A stretch of DNA of 15,074 nucleotides from Elusimicrobiota bacterium (GTDB lineage Bacteria; Elusimicrobiota; Elusimicrobia; UBA1565; JACRDR01): positions 1 through 15,074 of the forward strand of contig JACQPI010000100.1 in the NCBI GenBank assembly GCA_016207585.1. Direction: 5' to 3'. Positions 12,975 to 15,074 of the stretch are shown piece by piece. The position numbers were made by a program, and so were the translations under genes. Within the stretch, counting starts at the first letter, position 1. Each line of letters begins with the position of its first letter. The notes beneath the pieces are model-generated. The model had not been told where the DNA came from. It saw nothing but the letters and a program-made list of their open reading frames with translations, and ran no database searches.

Positions 12975-13844
12975 GTGAAAATTAATCTCATCGGGGCGGC
13001 GGCGTGCGTGGTCGGAATATGCTCTTTGGACCTTCATGCCCGAGGCAACAGCATCTGCGGAGACGCCAAGGAGCTGGACATCCCGGCTCTCGCGATTCAA
13101 GTCATCGCGGGCGGCCAGAAACGGCTGGTCCCGACCGCGGCCTACGTCAGCGTGGAGCATTTCACATGGGCGAGGCCTCAGGACGGCTGGGAGAATACGA
13201 AAGGTTATTTAGTCCCCATCCCCTTGGAATTCGACGCCCAAACACGGGAAATCCGAACCAAGCCCATCAGGATAAAATTCAAGCGCTATGCCGCCGGGCT
13301 CAACCTCTTCTGCCGAGAGGCCCTCGGGAGCGTTTCCTTCCGTTTCAACGCCAAGCCTTACGATATCAACGGCTACTTTGGAACCCGCCCCGCTCCGATC
13401 CAAGGCCGTGAATTTCCCCGCTTGAGAGAATACGTGTTCAAGGACGTATCCTCTTTTAAGGGGATCCCGGCGGATATTCAGACCGTGACGCTGGACCCGG
13501 TCCAAAAGATCGAAGGGCAGTTGTCGTCCGTGAGCAACGGGACCGGTGCCACGCTCCTCTTGACCAACGCGGAAGGGACGGCCACCGTCTACCCGCGCTC
13601 GCTGTCCGACAAAGAGAGATTGTGCTTATCCCAACTCGCCTATCAGAAGCGCTTCGTGACTCTTTTCGGATATAGACCCGCCGCCGACAAGCCCTTCTAC
13701 TACGTGGACGACTTGGCGGACTCGACCCTGAATCAGTGCGGACTCCCGAGCTCCGGACTGCGGGAACTCGGCCGACCCTTGGACCTGCGCGCGAGCGGGA
13801 CTCGATTGATCCGCATGCTCGCCGATCCCTTTCCAAGACCCTAA
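12975..13844 (+). CDS. Secreted protein of unknown function
   Basis: The 289-residue product begins with a signal peptide (MKINLIGAAACVVGICSLDL, cleavage near residues 22-25) and has no further membrane segment. The mature part has an early Cys (NSICGD) and three more (NLFCRE, RLCLSQ, NQCGLP), enough for two disulfides in the periplasm. Alternating beta-type segments (YLVPIPLEFDA, IRIKFKRYAAG, VSFRFNAKPYDING) suggest a beta-sandwich. No family is recognised. The GTG start is well supported: GGGAGGA lies 5 bases upstream. The next gene follows after 31 bases, so the two may be co-transcribed. Its base composition is like that of neighbouring GC-rich genes. Confidence 0.8.
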   Translation: MKINLIGAAACVVGICSLDLHARGNSICGDAKELDIPALAIQVIAGGQKRLVPTAAYVSVEHFTWARPQDGWENTKGYLVPIPLEFDAQTREIRTKPIRIKFKRYAAGLNLFCREALGSVSFRFNAKPYDINGYFGTRPAPIQGREFPRLREYVFKDVSSFKGIPADIQTVTLDPVQKIEGQLSSVSNGTGATLLLTNAEGTATVYPRSLSDKERLCLSQLAYQKRFVTLFGYRPAADKPFYYVDDLADSTLNQCGLPSSGLRELGRPLDLRASGTRLIRMLADPFPRP

Positions 13845-13875
13845 TCTGGAGGATTCGGTCGCGTCCGCGCCGAGC

Positions 13876-14661
13876 ATGGCCACGCTTCGATTCTCCTCCT
13901 TGTTGGCATTGGCGGTCGCCGTCGCGGCGCAGAAGGCCTCCCCCTCCGGGGTAGCCAAGTCTCCCAACCAAGATAAAAATGCGGCGCACGCGCAGGCCAG
14001 GCCGCCCCTCATGCTTGAAGTCCCGCGGGGAACCATCCTGGGGGTCGAGATGGTCGACCCGGTCCACTCCGGAAAAAGCGAGACCGACGAGACTTTTCGC
14101 GCGCGCGTCAACGAAGGCGTCTGGGTCCAGGGCCGCGTCGCGATTCCTCCCGGAACGACGCTTCGGGGAACCGTGGTGGAGGCGATACCCTCGGGGAGAG
14201 TGAAGGGACGTTCCAAACTTTCGCTGTCCTTGCAGTCCGTGGAACTGGACGGCAAGACCTACGCGCTTCATACCGATACCCTCACTTACGCGGGAGAACC
14301 GCACACCGGCAAATATTTCGGCTCCTGGCTGGGAGGAGCCCTTCAGGGAGCTCTCTACGGCGTGCTTTTCGGGGGCAAGGAGGGCGCCGTCATCGGGGCT
14401 GGCGCCGGGGCCGCAGCCGGGACGGCCGCTTCGGTCATGAGCGGCAAGCTCGACGTCGAGTTTCCGCAAGGCGCCAAATTGATGTTCGAGACGATGGAGC
14501 CGGTCACGGTCCCGGAGCCTCCGCCCGCGCCGGAGAAACCGCCGCAAGCCCCCGAGCCTAAAAAAGACGGGAAGGCGGAGCCCGCGAAGGACGCCAAGCC
14601 TTCGGAAAACAAGCCGTCCCAGCCGGCGGAGCCCTCCAAGGAGACGCGCCCTGCAAGCTGA
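13876..14661 (+). CDS. Exported VirB10/TrbI-like beta-domain protein with glycine zipper and Pro-rich tail
   Basis: The 261-residue product has a short N-terminal hydrophobic signal (about 1-18). Residues 45-145 follow the pattern of the VirB10/TrbI C-terminal beta-barrel and related surface proteins: LEVPRGTILGVEMVDPV, FRARVNEGVWVQGRVAIPPG, TTLRGTVVEAIPSGRVKGR, LSLSLQSVELDGKTYAL. Then comes a glycine zipper (about 149-190; GSWLGGALQGALYGVLFGG, AVIGAGAGAAAGTAA), which often packs in membranes or oligomers, a last beta segment (VEFPQGAKLMFETMEPV) and a Pro/Lys/Glu-rich tail from 212. No type IV secretion genes surround it, so it is more likely one of the many stand-alone envelope proteins with this fold than a conjugation part. 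The only GGAGG lies 22 bases before the ATG and no alternative start exists closer to it. Confidence 0.78.
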   Translation: MATLRFSSLLALAVAVAAQKASPSGVAKSPNQDKNAAHAQARPPLMLEVPRGTILGVEMVDPVHSGKSETDETFRARVNEGVWVQGRVAIPPGTTLRGTVVEAIPSGRVKGRSKLSLSLQSVELDGKTYALHTDTLTYAGEPHTGKYFGSWLGGALQGALYGVLFGGKEGAVIGAGAGAAAGTAASVMSGKLDVEFPQGAKLMFETMEPVTVPEPPPAPEKPPQAPEPKKDGKAEPAKDAKPSENKPSQPAEPSKETRPAS

Positions 14662-14680
14662 AATTTTGGAAGCAAAAGAC

Positions 14681-15074
14681 ATGAGGAAATCACTCTTCAC
14701 TCCCAGCAATTTAAGGCATAATCTGCCTGGCCTTCTCATCCTTATCACCGCTATCTATATCTCCGGCTGCGCGACCATCATGAATGGAAGAAACCAGCAA
14801 ATATCCGTGCAGTCGGAGCCTCCGGGAGCAAAGTGCCGGGTGTTCGACAACATCAACCATGCAGACCATGTAACTCCCATGATCCTGAATCTAGATCGCG
14901 CCTATAATTATACGATGACGTGCAGCATGGAGGGTCAGGAATCCCAAACCCTCGTGATTGCCGGTCGAACCAGCGCTTGGGTCTTTGGAAACATTATTCG
15001 CTTTCGGACGGGTGGCGGAACGGCAGACGCGCAAGGCTTAGGACCTTGTGCCCGCAAGGGTGTGGGGGTTCGAG
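14681..15074 (+). CDS. Small lipoprotein, conserved C-terminus cut off by tRNA-Leu
   Basis: The frame is open to the window edge (131 codons), but only residues 1-108 precede the tRNA at 15006. A lipoprotein signal ends in ISGC (27-30). The phrase CATIMNGRNQQISVQSEPPGAK (split: CATIMNG, QQISVQSEPPGA) is typical of a family of about 130-residue envelope lipoproteins that have a small PEGA-like beta domain and end with a membrane-like '.W.WGNI.fGG.IG...D..TGa'. Here the protein reaches AWVFGNII (99-106), then the next bases are tRNA and translate as meaningless RFRTGGGTADAQGL. The gene is therefore probably a truncated remnant. It is clearly AT-richer than the gene before it, which suggests separate origin. 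The Shine-Dalgarno (ttggaagc) is weak. Confidence 0.6.
   Translation, partial: MRKSLFTPSNLRHNLPGLLILITAIYISGCATIMNGRNQQISVQSEPPGAKCRVFDNINHADHVTPMILNLDRAYNYTMTCSMEGQESQTLVIAGRTSAWVFGNIIRFRTGGGTADAQGLGPCARKGVGVR
15006..15074 (+). tRNA. tRNA-Leu (anticodon UAG), 3' end beyond window
   Basis: GGACGGG (15006-15012) is the 5' acceptor strand, followed by TG and the D arm GCGGAACGGCAGACGC. The anticodon arm is CAAGG / CTTAGGA / CCTTG, giving anticodon UAG. A long class II variable arm (tgcccgcaagggtgt) and the T arm GGGGGTTCGAG follow, and the window ends inside the T loop. The class II variable arm and the D arm are diagnostic of leucine tRNA. The 3' acceptor strand cannot be checked. Confidence 0.93.

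Noticed and set aside
13456..14748. 430-codon minus-strand frame
   Set aside because: Antisense of two well-supported exported proteins; composition is typical of antisense GC-rich frames.
1..15074. CRISPR array or prophage genes
   Set aside because: No regularly spaced direct repeats, no cas-like or phage structural genes seen.

Overview
The window reads as bacterial chromosome, mostly GC-rich with two AT-richer patches (the body of the S46 peptidase gene and the last lipoprotein). Secreted peptidases, a murein transglycosylase, lipoprotein-type signals and signal peptides point to a Gram-negative cell envelope. The lineage cannot be fixed from this window. The mix (an exported-looking Clp ATPase, a CADD-type enzyme, GYF_2/coiled-coil membrane protein) would fit an Elusimicrobiota-like or other deep-branching Gram-negative, but that is a guess.

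Layout. 1-916 (minus) is the N-terminal part of a Clp/Hsp100 AAA+ ATPase whose usual Clp-N domain is replaced by a signal peptide and a low-complexity region. A divergent promoter region leads to a very tryptophan-rich protein built from two Lrp/AsnC-ligand-domain-like repeats (1147-1713), closed by a perfect hairpin terminator shared with a small degenerate GIY-YIG-like gene on the minus strand (1779-2183). Divergent from that is a tight four-gene operon (2214-4394): DUF2203, half-size EamA transporter, SAM O-methyltransferase, HAD phosphatase, with start/stop overlaps. Then come a secreted S46 dipeptidyl-peptidase (4444-6591) and a MltA-type lytic transglycosylase (6666-7985).

A convergent minus-strand gene (8060-8752) encodes a CADD-like haem-oxygenase-fold enzyme that keeps every residue known to matter in the chlamydial self-sacrificing para-aminobenzoate synthase. 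Next to it lies the oddest piece of the window: a roughly 385 bp non-coding element (8861-9245) bounded by an imperfect 30-32 bp terminal inverted repeat, flanked by an 8 bp direct repeat and folding into two long hairpin/multibranch units. It looks like a MITE, a structured RNA, or both.

Downstream are an M24 aminopeptidase P (9295-10677), a convergent GYF_2 / coiled-coil / single-membrane-span protein (10686-12509), tRNA-Lys(CUU), a compact structured segment with mutually exclusive stems (12801-12866), a secreted protein of unknown function (12975-13844), a VirB10/TrbI-like beta-domain protein with a glycine zipper (13876-14661), and a small lipoprotein (14681 onward) whose conserved C-terminal motif is cut off exactly where a tRNA-Leu(UAG) begins (15006, running off the window).

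Most useful for follow-up: the inverted-repeat element, the CADD residue set, the Trp-rich tandem protein, the lipoprotein/tRNA-Leu junction and the exported Clp.
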